A DNA stretch of 64,000 nt from Kribbella voronezhensis (GTDB taxonomy: Bacteria; Actinomycetota; Actinomycetes; Propionibacteriales; Kribbellaceae): contig NZ_SOCE01000001.1 of NCBI RefSeq assembly GCF_004365175.1, forward strand, positions 5,029,403 to 5,093,402, in the 5' to 3' direction. Shown in pieces: positions 1 to 8,134 of the stretch (within the stretch, counting starts at the first letter, position 1; every line of letters starts with the position of its first letter). The position numbers and the translations under genes were made by a program. A model generated the notes under the pieces. The model was not told the origin of the DNA and made no database searches. It was given only the letters and a program-made list of their open reading frames with translations.

Positions 1-777
1 CAGTTCGGGATCGCGCAGAAGATCCCCGGCAAGGAGGAGTTCGCCGAGACGATCCGGTACTACCGGCGGCGGCTCGACCTGACCGGCGTGAAGCTTCACC
101 TCGGTCATCGGGCGACTGCCGAAGATCTGAACGGGTTCGACGAGGTGGTGCTGGCAACCGGGGTCGTCCCGCGCGTGCCGGACATCCCGGGCATCGAGCA
201 CGAGAAGGTGCTCTCGTACGTCGACGTCGTACGGCATGGACGCCACGTCGGTACATCGGTCGCCGTGGTTGGCGCGGGCGGGATCGGCGTGGATGTGAGC
301 GAGTTCTTGACGACGACCGAGTCGCCGACGCTGGACCTGGCGGCGTGGAAGGCCGAGTGGGGCGTCGCGGATCCGACGGTCGCGCCGGGCGCTCTCACCA
401 CGCCGCGACCTGAGGCGTCGCCGCGCAAGGTCTACCTGCTGCAGCGCAAGCCCGGAAAGATCGGCGCCGGCCTCGGCAAGACCACCGGCTGGGTGCACCG
501 CGCAGCCCTGAAGAACAAGCAGGTCGAGCAACTCCGCGGCGTCAACTACGAACGCATCGACGACGAAGGCCTGCACATCACCTTCGGCCCCCACCACGAG
601 AACCCACGCACCCTGGCGGTCGACACCATCGTCATCTGCGCCGGCCAGGAACCCGTCCGCGACCTCGCCGCCACCCTCACCACCCCCGTCCACCTCATCG
701 GCGGCGCCGACGTAGCAACCGAACTAGACGCCAAACGAGCCATCAACCAAGCCACCCGCCTCGCCGCCACGCTGTAA
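1..777 (+). CDS. fadH: 2,4-dienoyl-CoA reductase (NADPH)-like flavoprotein, C-terminal part
   Basis: The reading frame is open from the first base, so the 5' end lies outside the window. The visible 258 residues match the C-terminal half of FadH-type NADPH:2,4-dienoyl-CoA reductases (old yellow enzyme/FeS flavoproteins). They include a dinucleotide-binding motif (VAVVGAGGIGVDVSEFL) and the region LQRKPGKIGAGLGKTTGWVHR, which is typical of this family, and end with the ICAGQEP and IGGADVA segments that contact FAD. The family removes double bases at even positions of unsaturated fatty acyl-CoAs during beta-oxidation. The OYE barrel and FeS cysteines cannot be inspected. The frame ends with TAA, and the last ~100 bp use unusually many A-ending codons. 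Confidence 0.85.
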   Translation, partial: QFGIAQKIPGKEEFAETIRYYRRRLDLTGVKLHLGHRATAEDLNGFDEVVLATGVVPRVPDIPGIEHEKVLSYVDVVRHGRHVGTSVAVVGAGGIGVDVSEFLTTTESPTLDLAAWKAEWGVADPTVAPGALTTPRPEASPRKVYLLQRKPGKIGAGLGKTTGWVHRAALKNKQVEQLRGVNYERIDDEGLHITFGPHHENPRTLAVDTIVICAGQEPVRDLAATLTTPVHLIGGADVATELDAKRAINQATRLAATL

Positions 778-820
778 GAACAAGAGAGTCGGTTGAGGTT
801 CGAAGCGGGCGTAGGACGGG

Positions 821-1393
821 CTACTTGGTGGTGGCGGCTTTGGCGGCTGCCTTCTTTTGTTGTTTGTACTCGCGGACCTTTGACAGCGAGTCGGCATCTA
901 CTACGTCGGCGACTGAGCGGTGGCCGTCGAGGGCGTAGTCGCCGGCTGCTTCCTCCCAGCCGTCGGGGCGGATGCCGAGTTGCTTGGCGAGCAGGGCGAC
1001 GAAGATCTGGGCTTTCTGCTTGCCGAAGCCGGGGAGTTCCTGGACCCGCTTGAAGAGTTCCTTGCCGGTGGTCGGCTCGGTCCACAGTCGCGTCACGTCG
1101 CCGTCGTACTTCGACTCGACCAGCGCGGCCAGTTCCTGCAGCCGGGCCGCCATCGACCCGGGGAAGCGGTGGATCGCCGGCGGCCGGCTGCACAGCTCCT
1201 TGAAAGCCTCCGGCTCAGCGGCGGCGATCGCGGCAGGATCCAGCGTGCCGAACCGGCTCAGCACCTTCCACCCACCCCGGAACGCGTGTTCCATCCCGTA
1301 CTGCTGATCCAGCATCATGCCCATCAGGACGGCGAACGGGTACTCGTCGAGAACTTTGTCGGCTGCCGGTTCGTTGGCGATCTGAAAGCCCAT
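821..1393 (-). CDS. HhH-GPD family DNA-repair-type protein
   Basis: This 190-residue protein belongs to the HhH-GPD base-excision repair superfamily (a group sometimes labelled HesB-like in actinomycetes). The helix-hairpin-helix motif is visible as ELPGFGKQKAQIFVALL near residue 125, preceded by the helical fold beginning PFAVLMGMMLDQQ. The C-terminus is Lys/Ala-rich (KQQKKAAAKAATTK). I chose the internal ATG because the upstream extension of the frame is Arg-rich and resembles a shadow. No strong ribosome binding site is visible. It is convergent with the reductase gene. Substrate specificity cannot be read from the sequence. Confidence 0.8.
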   Translation of the reverse strand: MGFQIANEPAADKVLDEYPFAVLMGMMLDQQYGMEHAFRGGWKVLSRFGTLDPAAIAAAEPEAFKELCSRPPAIHRFPGSMAARLQELAALVESKYDGDVTRLWTEPTTGKELFKRVQELPGFGKQKAQIFVALLAKQLGIRPDGWEEAAGDYALDGHRSVADVVDADSLSKVREYKQQKKAAAKAATTK

Positions 1394-1626
1394 AGCCGCA
1401 TGGTCCCACGAGCCTGCGACCTGACGGTCAGGGCCACCGCGACAATTTCGCCTGACCAACCGAGCGCCGGCGACCCTCCGGCCGTACTGCGGTACGCGCG
1501 GCAACCTCGTCGTACGGGCGTGCGGGTTAACCCCTGTGCCTGAGGTGATCCACGCCGCAACGCGGGCGGGTGGCGGGTGTCGGGCCTATGCTCAGCGAGG
1601 GCGGGCGACGACGTGGAGGAGCGCGG

Positions 1627-2217
1627 ATGGAGATCCGGGATCTGGATCGGCGGGCCGGCGCATTGCTGGGCGAAGTGGTCATGCAGGTGCGGCCGGAGCA
1701 ACTCTGGTTCCCGACGCCGTGCCCGGACTGGACGGTTCGCGGGCTGCTGCGGCACATCGTCAGCGAGAACGAGGGCTTCGCCGCCGCTGCCACCGACGGG
1801 TCGGCACCCGTCCAGACCTGGACCGGCGGGCGGCTCGGCGACAACCCGGCCGGCGCGTACCGGCGGTCGAACGCGCGGGTCGCCGAGGCGTTCGCCGACG
1901 GGGGAGCGTTGGACCGGCCGATGGAGGTCCGCGAGTTCGGCACCTTCCCGCGCCGGGTGGCCCTGACGTTCCGGCAGCTCGACTGCGTGGTGCACGCGTG
2001 GGACCTGGCCCGGGCGATCGACATCCCGTACGACCCGCCCGCCGACATGGTCGAGATCGCGCTCACGCTGGCCCGCCGCATCCCCGACACCGACTCCACC
2101 CGCGGCCCCGGCGCCGCCTTCGAGCGCAGCGTCAAGGTCCCCGGCGACGCCTCGGACCTCGCCACCCTCCTCGCCCTCCTGGGCCGCAACCCCGACTGGA
2201 TCTCCCCCCTCGACTGA
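1627..2217 (+). CDS. TIGR03086-type metal-binding (DinB/mycothiol-isomerase-like) protein
   Basis: This 196-residue protein has the N-terminal signature of the DinB/maleylpyruvate-isomerase-N fold: TPCPDWTVRGLLRHIVSEN near residue 32 and a second conserved histidine in CVVHAWDLARA near residue 122. Such proteins are four-helix bundles that bind a divalent metal through three histidines and often use mycothiol. The third ligand is not obvious. The start is the ATG preceded by TGGAGGAGCG. It stands alone, and its substrate is unknown. Confidence 0.75.
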   Translation: MEIRDLDRRAGALLGEVVMQVRPEQLWFPTPCPDWTVRGLLRHIVSENEGFAAAATDGSAPVQTWTGGRLGDNPAGAYRRSNARVAEAFADGGALDRPMEVREFGTFPRRVALTFRQLDCVVHAWDLARAIDIPYDPPADMVEIALTLARRIPDTDSTRGPGAAFERSVKVPGDASDLATLLALLGRNPDWISPLD

Positions 2218-2426
2218 TCTCTGTACTACGAGGCGCCCACCACCCTGGTACTACGGCGCTCCCGCGCTCCCTGCTCCGGGCGCCGCCCCGCGCTCCCGTG
2301 CTCCGGGCGCCCCGCGGCACACGTCGTACTGCGATGGTGTCCGGATCTGTGGGGTTCGCGTCCGGTTCGGGCGGCCCGTGGGGGTCTCGCGTCGGTGAGG
2401 CTGGAACTCACCACCGAGGAGGACCT
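2218..2426. repeat. Intergenic GC-rich short repeats
   Basis: The gap between two forward genes contains two 13-bp direct copies of TGCTCCGGGCGCC (2272-2284 and 2299-2311). It also holds CTCCCGCGCTC at 2259-2269, an 11-mer that is the core of the large tandem array near 50.0-50.3 kb. The end of the gap carries the GAGGAGGACC ribosome binding site of the next gene. No gene is visible in it. Confidence 0.6.
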
Positions 2427-3056
2427 GTGAACCGCATCGCCGACATCGAGATCCCGGACAGCAAGCTCGCCACCGAGGCGACCGAACTGGTCCGTGATCT
2501 CACCGACGACCTGATCTACCACCACTCGCGCCGGGTGTTCCTGTTCGGCTCGTTGCAAGGCCGGGACCTGAAGTACGACCCCGAACTCCTGTACGTCGGC
2601 GCGATGTTCCACGACCTCGGCCTCACCAGCGCCTACCGCGATTCGATGCAGCGCTTCGAACTCGACGGCGCCGACGCGGCCGCCGCCTTCCTCCGCGACC
2701 GCGGCATCAACGAAGCGGACGCCGAGCTCGTCTGGACCGCCATCGCCCTGCACACGACGCCGGAGATCCCGCACCACCTGCGCCCCGAGGTCGCGCTCGT
2801 CACCGCCGGCGTCGAGGCCGACGTACTCGGCATCGCCCTCGACCGCATCCCCGCGGCAGCGCGTGCCGAGATCGTCGCCGCGCACCCGCGACCCGACTTC
2901 AAGAACCGCATCCTCGAAGCCTTCACCCGCGGCATCGAGCACCGCCCCGCGACCACCTTCGGCAACGTCAAGGCCGATGTCCTGGCCCGCTACGTCCCCG
3001 GCTTCCAGCCGATCAACTTCGTCGACACCATTCTCACTTCAGCCTGGCCGGAATAG
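2427..3056 (+). CDS. HD-domain protein (cyanamide-hydratase-like)
   Basis: This 209-residue HD-superfamily protein carries the metal-binding pattern H-(YHHSRRVFLFG, ~35)...HD (AMFHDLGLT, ~65)...H (IALHTTPE, ~110). The overall layout resembles HD proteins of the cyanamide hydratase-like/putative hydrolase group. The GTG start is supported by GAGGAGGACCT just upstream; the frame extends further 5' but loses protein-like composition. Its TAG stop abuts the TGA stop of the convergent monooxygenase with no gap. The substrate is unknown. Confidence 0.75.
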   Translation: MNRIADIEIPDSKLATEATELVRDLTDDLIYHHSRRVFLFGSLQGRDLKYDPELLYVGAMFHDLGLTSAYRDSMQRFELDGADAAAAFLRDRGINEADAELVWTAIALHTTPEIPHHLRPEVALVTAGVEADVLGIALDRIPAAARAEIVAAHPRPDFKNRILEAFTRGIEHRPATTFGNVKADVLARYVPGFQPINFVDTILTSAWPE

Positions 3057-4307
3057 TCACTCCGGCGTCGGCGTGACTGCGGCGATCCCGCCCGGAGCAG
3101 CGGCGCCCGACAGCGCGTCGTACGACGTCAGCGAGATCTCGTCCGGGCTGCCCGCGGCAGCCTTGGCGAGCAGCGGGCGGAACGGGCGGGACGTCATCAA
3201 CCGGGTGGCGGCGTCGCGGAGCACGATGCCGGTGCGCGTCATCGGCATCGCCATCTTGATCCCACCCGGTGGCAGCTCCATCCGCTGGCCGACATACGGC
3301 TGCATCCGAGCCTGGTACGCCGGGTACGCGCGCAAGTGGTTGCCCTCGGCAATGGCCAGTTCGCTCGCCAGACAGTAGGCGCCCACGAGCGACAGCGCAG
3401 TACCGTGTCCGGCCAGTGGCGAACCGCAGTAGCCGGCGTCGCCGATCAGTACTACGCGACCGCGCGACCACTCCGGTACGACGACCTGGCTGGTCGTGTC
3501 GAAGTAGAAGTCGTCCGCGTCGGGCAGTTGCTCGAGGATCTTCGGCGTATGCCAGCCGAGCCCGGCAAACGTTTTCGCCAGTAGCGCCTTCTGCTCCTGC
3601 ACGTCCCGCCGGTCGTAGCTGATCGTGGCGGACCGGAAGTTGAGCAGTGCCTTCGCCTGGCGTGGGTCGTGATCGGGTCGCAGCCCGACCCAGCGACCAC
3701 CGGGCGCCGAGTAGATCTTCATCCACCCGTCCAGCGGCTCGGGGGTCTCGACGGTGAAGAAGGCGCCGTAGCCACCGAGATGACGGACGTACTCCGACTC
3801 CGGCCCGAACGCGGTCGACCGGACCTGCGAGTGCACCCCGTCGGCCCCGACGACCAGGTCGAACCGGCGCTCACCGCCTTCCCGGAACGTCACCACGACA
3901 CCGCGGTCGTCCTCGCTCAGCGCGGTGACCGAGTCGCCGTACAGGTACTCGACGTCGCCCGCCGTCGCGTCGAGCAGGATCTCGGCGAGGTCGCCGCGAA
4001 GGATCTCGAGTTCGGCGACCGGGCCGGCGCCGTCGAGCAGTTCGACCGGCATCGCGGCGGACCGGCGTCCGGAGGCTCGCACGTACTCCATCCCGCGCTC
4101 GTGCATCAGCCGCGCCTCGATCGCCGGCATCAGCCCCATCCGGGTGACGACCTCGCGGGCGATGCCGCGGACGTCGACGGTCTGGCCGCCCGGGCGGGGC
4201 GTGGCGGCGACCTCGACCACGGTCGGGCGGAACCCGTACCGGTGCAGCCAGTAGGCGAGCGCTGGTCCGGCGATCCCGGCCCCGGAGATCAATACGTTCT
4301 TCGACAT
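3057..4307 (-). CDS. FAD-dependent monooxygenase (PHBH/TetX-like)
   Basis: This is a 416-residue class A flavin monooxygenase. It has the N-terminal GxGxxG FAD motif (ISGAGIAGPALAYWL), the DG motif (VVGADGVHSQVRS, ~155) and the GD motif (VLIGDAGYCGSPLAGHGT, ~280). The family hydroxylates aromatic or polyketide substrates with NAD(P)H and O2, and TetX-like members inactivate antibiotics. The chosen ATG has GGAAGGAAG seven bases upstream. It is divergent from the GntR-TetR regulator gene, whose likely operators lie between them, so regulation by that protein is probable. The substrate is not predictable. Confidence 0.85.
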   Translation of the reverse strand: MSKNVLISGAGIAGPALAYWLHRYGFRPTVVEVAATPRPGGQTVDVRGIAREVVTRMGLMPAIEARLMHERGMEYVRASGRRSAAMPVELLDGAGPVAELEILRGDLAEILLDATAGDVEYLYGDSVTALSEDDRGVVVTFREGGERRFDLVVGADGVHSQVRSTAFGPESEYVRHLGGYGAFFTVETPEPLDGWMKIYSAPGGRWVGLRPDHDPRQAKALLNFRSATISYDRRDVQEQKALLAKTFAGLGWHTPKILEQLPDADDFYFDTTSQVVVPEWSRGRVVLIGDAGYCGSPLAGHGTALSLVGAYCLASELAIAEGNHLRAYPAYQARMQPYVGQRMELPPGGIKMAMPMTRTGIVLRDAATRLMTSRPFRPLLAKAAAGSPDEISLTSYDALSGAAAPGGIAAVTPTPE

Positions 4308-4330
4308 CTGCCGACTTCCTTCCACTGGGG

Positions 4331-4490
4331 TAGTGCACGTACGGTGTATACGAGGACGTTAACCAGCTCTGCCGCTCTACCCCGGGTGATTCCGCTGCTG
4401 CCCTAGTGCACCAATTTCTGGGGCGGTCTGGGTGGAGCGGGCGGGGCGCCGCAGACCGTGACCGGGTGCATCAGGTGCACTAGTGCGAGA
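4331..4490. promoter_or_regulatory. Candidate operators between monooxygenase and GntR-TetR regulator
   Basis: The 191-bp divergent intergenic region holds three TAGTGCAC sites: 4331-4338, 4404-4411 and, inverted, GTGCACTA at 4475-4482 running into TAGTGC. It also holds GTACGGTGTATAC at 4339-4351. The first is palindrome-like, as for GntR-family operators. The second shares GTACGRTGTA with the TetR operator region at about 8.09 kb. Two operator types next to a regulator with two DNA-binding domains is suggestive; binding is inferred. Confidence 0.5.
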
Positions 4491-4498
4491 GGAAGTCG

Positions 4499-5623
4499 AT
4501 GAACGACGCGCCGTACCAGCGCATCGCCGCGGAGCTCCGGAGTCTGATCCGGACGGGCAAACTCAAACCGGGCGATCGGGTGCCGTCGACCCGCGCCTTG
4601 GTCCGCGACCACGGCGTCGCAATGGCCACGGCGACGAAGGTCCTCGCCCTGCTCCAGCAGGAACGCCTCATCCACCCTCGCCCAGGCATCGGCAACGTCG
4701 TCGGCCCACCCCCACGCCGCTCACCCGCCACCTCGAACCACCCCACCTCCACCCGTACGCCGCCCCACCGCCCACCCAGCAACACCAGCTCCCTCCGCAC
4801 AACACCCCACCCCCCGCCCACCGCTGACGCCCCCGCCCGCCCCGCCACCCCCGGCCGCGCTGACACGCTTGGTCGCCCCACCGCCGCCGATCGTGGCTCC
4901 GCGCCTGGTTCTTCCCGAGACGACCGCCTTGGGGTGGCTGGGCGGGTTGAGGTCGGGGAGGAGTTGTTGAGTCGGGAGTTGGTGGTTCGGGTGGCGATCG
5001 GGATCGCTGATGCGGAGGGGATGCCTGCGTTGTCCATGCGGCGGATCGCGACCGAGTTGGGGGTCTCGACGATGGCGCTCTACCGGTACGTCGGCGGCAA
5101 GGACGCTCTCATCCTGCAGATGGTCGACACTGCGATCGGCGATTTCCCCTTCCCCACAAGGCGTCCCAGCAACTGGCGCGACGCCATCGAGCAAACCGCG
5201 CGGCTGCAGTGGGCGGCGTACCGGCAGCACCTCTGGTTGCCCAGTGCTCTCACAGTCGGCCGCCCCCAGGTGCTCCCGAAGCTACTGCCACACACCGACG
5301 CCGTACTGCGTGCCGTCGCCGGCTTCGGCCTGGACGCGAGCACCGCCATGTACGCCGCGATCACCGTCTTCGGCTACGTGCGCGGCGTCGCGCTCAACCT
5401 CGAACCCGAGGTGCAGGCGGAGCAGGACACCGGCCTGACCGCCGACGAGTGGGCCGCGCACCAGGCGAGCCTGCTCGGCGGCCTGGTGCAGACGGAGGAT
5501 CTCCCGGGGTTCCGGGCGCTCGCGATCCCGGACGGTTTCGACTTCGACTTCGACCTTGACCAGCTCTTCGAGTTCGGTCTGGCGCTCGTCCTCGACGGCC
5601 TCGCGGTCAGGCTCGGCGTCTGA
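4499..5623 (+). CDS. GntR-TetR double-HTH transcriptional regulator
   Basis: This 374-residue fusion has a GntR winged helix at residues 1-66 (IAAELRSLIRTGKLKPGDRVPSTR, then ATATKVLALLQQERLI). A Pro/Ser/Thr-rich low-complexity linker follows at ~68-140. A complete TetR module comes next, with HTH at ~165-205 (MRRIATELGVSTMALYRYVGGKDALI) and a TetR_C_1-like ligand domain to the end. This GntR N-terminus plus TetR C-terminus layout is known in actinomycetes. It is divergent from the FAD monooxygenase and probably represses it. The ATG has GAGAGGAAG upstream. The linker codons are almost all C-rich (CCN/ACC/AGC), unlike either domain. Confidence 0.85.
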   Translation: MNDAPYQRIAAELRSLIRTGKLKPGDRVPSTRALVRDHGVAMATATKVLALLQQERLIHPRPGIGNVVGPPPRRSPATSNHPTSTRTPPHRPPSNTSSLRTTPHPPPTADAPARPATPGRADTLGRPTAADRGSAPGSSRDDRLGVAGRVEVGEELLSRELVVRVAIGIADAEGMPALSMRRIATELGVSTMALYRYVGGKDALILQMVDTAIGDFPFPTRRPSNWRDAIEQTARLQWAAYRQHLWLPSALTVGRPQVLPKLLPHTDAVLRAVAGFGLDASTAMYAAITVFGYVRGVALNLEPEVQAEQDTGLTADEWAAHQASLLGGLVQTEDLPGFRALAIPDGFDFDFDLDQLFEFGLALVLDGLAVRLGV

Positions 5624-5698
5624 CGATCGCGGGACACTTGTGCTGTGCGGTTCTGCGCAGCCGCACCGCTACGCTGAGTGTTCGACGGAGGAGGTGGC

Positions 5699-6580
5699 AT
5701 GGCGCTGGAGCCGGTGTTCGCGCCCGACGTACCGCTGCAGGTGCGCCGGCTGTACGAGCGCAAGCCGGAGCTGTTCGTCCCGGCCGGGCAACCACGACCG
5801 AAGCGCGAGACCTCCTGGTCGACCGCGCCGGGAGCGACCTTCGGATCGCTGCTGGTCTGGCTCGCGATCTGTGTCGGCGGCTGGATCCTCGGGCTCATCG
5901 TCTTCGCCATCACCCTGCCGACCGCGGTCGCCGCGTGGTCCGCGCTCGCGCTCGCTGTCGTCGCCGTCGTACTGACGGGTGGGGTCGCCGTCAGCTCGGC
6001 CGTCGAGGACCGCGCTCACAAGGCGGTCCGGTTGCAGCACGGCAAGTACCTGTTGCCGGAGGACTTCGACGAAGAGGCCGGCCGGGTGCTCGGCCGCGCC
6101 CAGCGTGCGGTGAGAACGGTGCTCGGGGCAACGGTCACCCAGCGTGGCCTGCTCGACGAGATGCAGAACGACCTGGTCCTGCCCGAGCAGCTGTGGGACA
6201 TCGGCCAGGTCCTGCACGAACAGTCCGTACTCCGCGCCCGCCAGCGCGACATCGCCCGCGGGATGGCGACCGCCGAACTCGAAGCCGTCCTCGGCCCGCA
6301 ACGCCGTGCCCTCACCCGCTCGGCCGATGCGATCAAGCGCAAGGTCGAACTACTCGAGCGGTACGCCGACCGGGTCCGTTCCGCCGACGCCGCCCTTCGT
6401 GCTGAGGCGGCTTTGGAAGACGGCGATCGCTACATCGAACTCCTGGCCCGGACGGAGCCGGCCGGTGACACCAGCGTCGTCCAGGGCTTCGCCGACGAGG
6501 CCGCGGCCCTTCGCGACACCCTCTCCCGCAGCATCGAATCAGCCAGAGCCGCCGGGCGGACCCTGGCTCTCCCGGACTAG
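5699..6580 (+). CDS. Two-TM membrane protein with coiled-coil C-terminal region, unknown function
   Basis: I do not recognise a named family. This 293-residue protein has a short cytosolic N-terminus and two adjacent hydrophobic segments at about residues 45-70 and 73-98. A ~190-residue Ala/Arg/Glu-rich helical region follows and probably forms coiled coil (e.g. LEAVLGPQRRALTRSADAIKRK). The ATG is preceded by GGAGGAGGTGG; a start seven codons upstream is possible. It is followed closely by the SDR gene, but no functional link is evident. Confidence 0.6.
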   Translation: MALEPVFAPDVPLQVRRLYERKPELFVPAGQPRPKRETSWSTAPGATFGSLLVWLAICVGGWILGLIVFAITLPTAVAAWSALALAVVAVVLTGGVAVSSAVEDRAHKAVRLQHGKYLLPEDFDEEAGRVLGRAQRAVRTVLGATVTQRGLLDEMQNDLVLPEQLWDIGQVLHEQSVLRARQRDIARGMATAELEAVLGPQRRALTRSADAIKRKVELLERYADRVRSADAALRAEAALEDGDRYIELLARTEPAGDTSVVQGFADEAAALRDTLSRSIESARAAGRTLALPD

Positions 6581-6589
6581 CCTTCGGCC

Positions 6590-7264
6590 ATGAGCCGGAC
6601 TGTGATCGTTGCGGGCGGGACTGGTGGACTCGGGTCCGCGGTGACCGCGGAATTTCTGACGGCCGGCTGGCGGGTCGTCGTACCGGGGCGCAGTGAGGCG
6701 ACGCTCGCCTCGCTGGGGCAGCACGAGCGGCTGCAGACGCTCGTCGCGGACCTGTCTGATCCGGCGGGTGCCCAGCAGGTCGCCGAGCTCGCTGCCGCTG
6801 ATCAGGACGCGCCGGTCAAGGCGCTGCTCAATCTCGTCGGCGGATTCGCTTCCGGCGCGAGAGTGCACGAGACGCCGATCGAAGACTTCGAGAACCAGCT
6901 TCGTCTGAACCTGCGCCCGATGTACCTGATCACGCAGGCCGCGCTCCCGCACCTGATCGCGGCCGGCGGCGGAGCGATCGTCTGTACGTCGAGCGGTTCT
7001 GCGCTGAAGCCCTTCTCCGGAGCAGCCGGCTACATCACCGCGAAGGCCGGCGTACTCGCCTTCGTGGATGCGCTCGCCGTGGAATACGCGAAGGACAACA
7101 TCCGAGTCAACGCGATCATCCCCGGCACCATCGACACCCCCGCCAACCGCGAGGCCCGACCAACCGCCAACACCACCACCTGGACCCCACCCGCCCGCAT
7201 CGCCACCGTTCTCCGCTTCCTGGCCGAGAACGACTCACTCACCGGCGCCCATCTCCCGGTCTGA
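6590..7264 (+). CDS. Short-chain dehydrogenase/reductase
   Basis: This 224-residue classical SDR has the cofactor-binding motif VAGGTGGLGSAV at the N-terminus, a catalytic Ser in CTSSGSALK and the YITAK Tyr/Lys pair (~145-150). RVNAIIPGTIDTP follows. The NNAG motif is replaced by NLVGG. The reaction is NAD(P)H-dependent oxidoreduction of an unknown carbonyl/alcohol. TAGCCT lies just upstream of the ATG and there is no clear ribosome binding site, so the transcript may be leaderless. It is convergent with the following TetR gene, with two bases between stops. Confidence 0.85.
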   Translation: MSRTVIVAGGTGGLGSAVTAEFLTAGWRVVVPGRSEATLASLGQHERLQTLVADLSDPAGAQQVAELAAADQDAPVKALLNLVGGFASGARVHETPIEDFENQLRLNLRPMYLITQAALPHLIAAGGGAIVCTSSGSALKPFSGAAGYITAKAGVLAFVDALAVEYAKDNIRVNAIIPGTIDTPANREARPTANTTTWTPPARIATVLRFLAENDSLTGAHLPV

Positions 7265-7265
7265 A

Positions 7266-8081
7266 CTAGCTGTTCCGTTCCTCGATCAGCAGGGCAACTC
7301 CGGCGAGGATGCGCTCGAGGCCGAACTTCAGCGCGTGTTCCGAGTTGATCGCCGCCTGGTGTTGCTCGCCGGTCGCGGAGCCGACCCGCCCGGCGACGGG
7401 GAAGCGGTCCGCCAGGGCGCCCATGTAGTGCGCGAGGGCCGGTCCCGTCGTGAGCCACCACTCCGCGTCGGTCATCCCTGACTCGCGTTGCGTGCGGAGG
7501 TGCTCGGCCGCGGTACGCGCCGTGCCCCGCACGTGCGTGAGGATCAGGTTGAGCGTCGAGTCCATCTCGACGTCGGTCAGCCCGAGTCCGTCCAGCGGCC
7601 GCAGTTCGGTCTCGTACTTGGCGATGATGTTCGGGCCGACGGTCGAGCGGACGGCCGGCACCTCATGGATCCACGGGTGCCGCATCAGCAGGTCCCAGTT
7701 GCGCTGGGCAACGAACTCGAGCGCACCACGCCAGCCGCCCGGTTGGCGCACCGGCTCGTCGGCATCGGCGTACAGGTCGCCGTAGACCGAGTCGTACATC
7801 AGCACGGTCAGCTCGCCCTTGCCCGGCACGTGCGTGTAGAGCGACATCGTCCCGGCCTTGAGCTGCTCGGCGACCAGGCGCATCGAGACCGCCTCCAGCC
7901 CGTTCGCGTCGGCCAGCTCGATGGCGGTGTCGATGATCGCCCGCAGCGTCAGCCCGGAGCGGCCGGGCTTGGTGTGGGTGCCCCAGAGCAGGGCCAGGCT
8001 GCGCGCCGGATCGGCCGCGGCGGTCTTTTTTCCAGGCACGGGAACAAACCTTAGCCGGTCGTCGTTGAGCTGATCGTTCAT
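7266..8081 (-). CDS. TetR-family regulator of the adjacent ABC exporter
   Basis: This 271-residue TetR protein has an extended ~40-residue N-terminus before the HTH (LRAIIDTAIELADANGLEAV...SLYTHVPGKGELTV, ~45-95) and a TetR_C_1-type ligand domain. Members with this C-terminal domain commonly repress drug exporters. It is divergent from the drrA-like gene, separated by ~50 bp containing GTAC-based palindromes, so it very likely controls that operon and itself. Confidence 0.85.
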   Translation of the reverse strand: MNDQLNDDRLRFVPVPGKKTAAADPARSLALLWGTHTKPGRSGLTLRAIIDTAIELADANGLEAVSMRLVAEQLKAGTMSLYTHVPGKGELTVLMYDSVYGDLYADADEPVRQPGGWRGALEFVAQRNWDLLMRHPWIHEVPAVRSTVGPNIIAKYETELRPLDGLGLTDVEMDSTLNLILTHVRGTARTAAEHLRTQRESGMTDAEWWLTTGPALAHYMGALADRFPVAGRVGSATGEQHQAAINSEHALKFGLERILAGVALLIEERNS

Positions 8082-8086
8082 GAGTC

Positions 8087-8103
8087 GTACGATGTACGGT
8101 ACA
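8087..8103. promoter_or_regulatory. Candidate TetR operator upstream of drrAB
   Basis: GTACGATGTACGGTACA contains three GTAC half-sites and the perfect odd palindrome TGTAC-G-GTACA (8093-8103). It lies six bases from the start of the TetR gene and ~30 bp from the ABC gene. Its GTACGRTGTA core recurs at 4339-4349 beside another TetR_C_1-type regulator. This is inferred from position and symmetry. Confidence 0.5.
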
Positions 8104-8134
8104 CTCTACGGCTCAAGTGTCAGAGGGGATGGTC

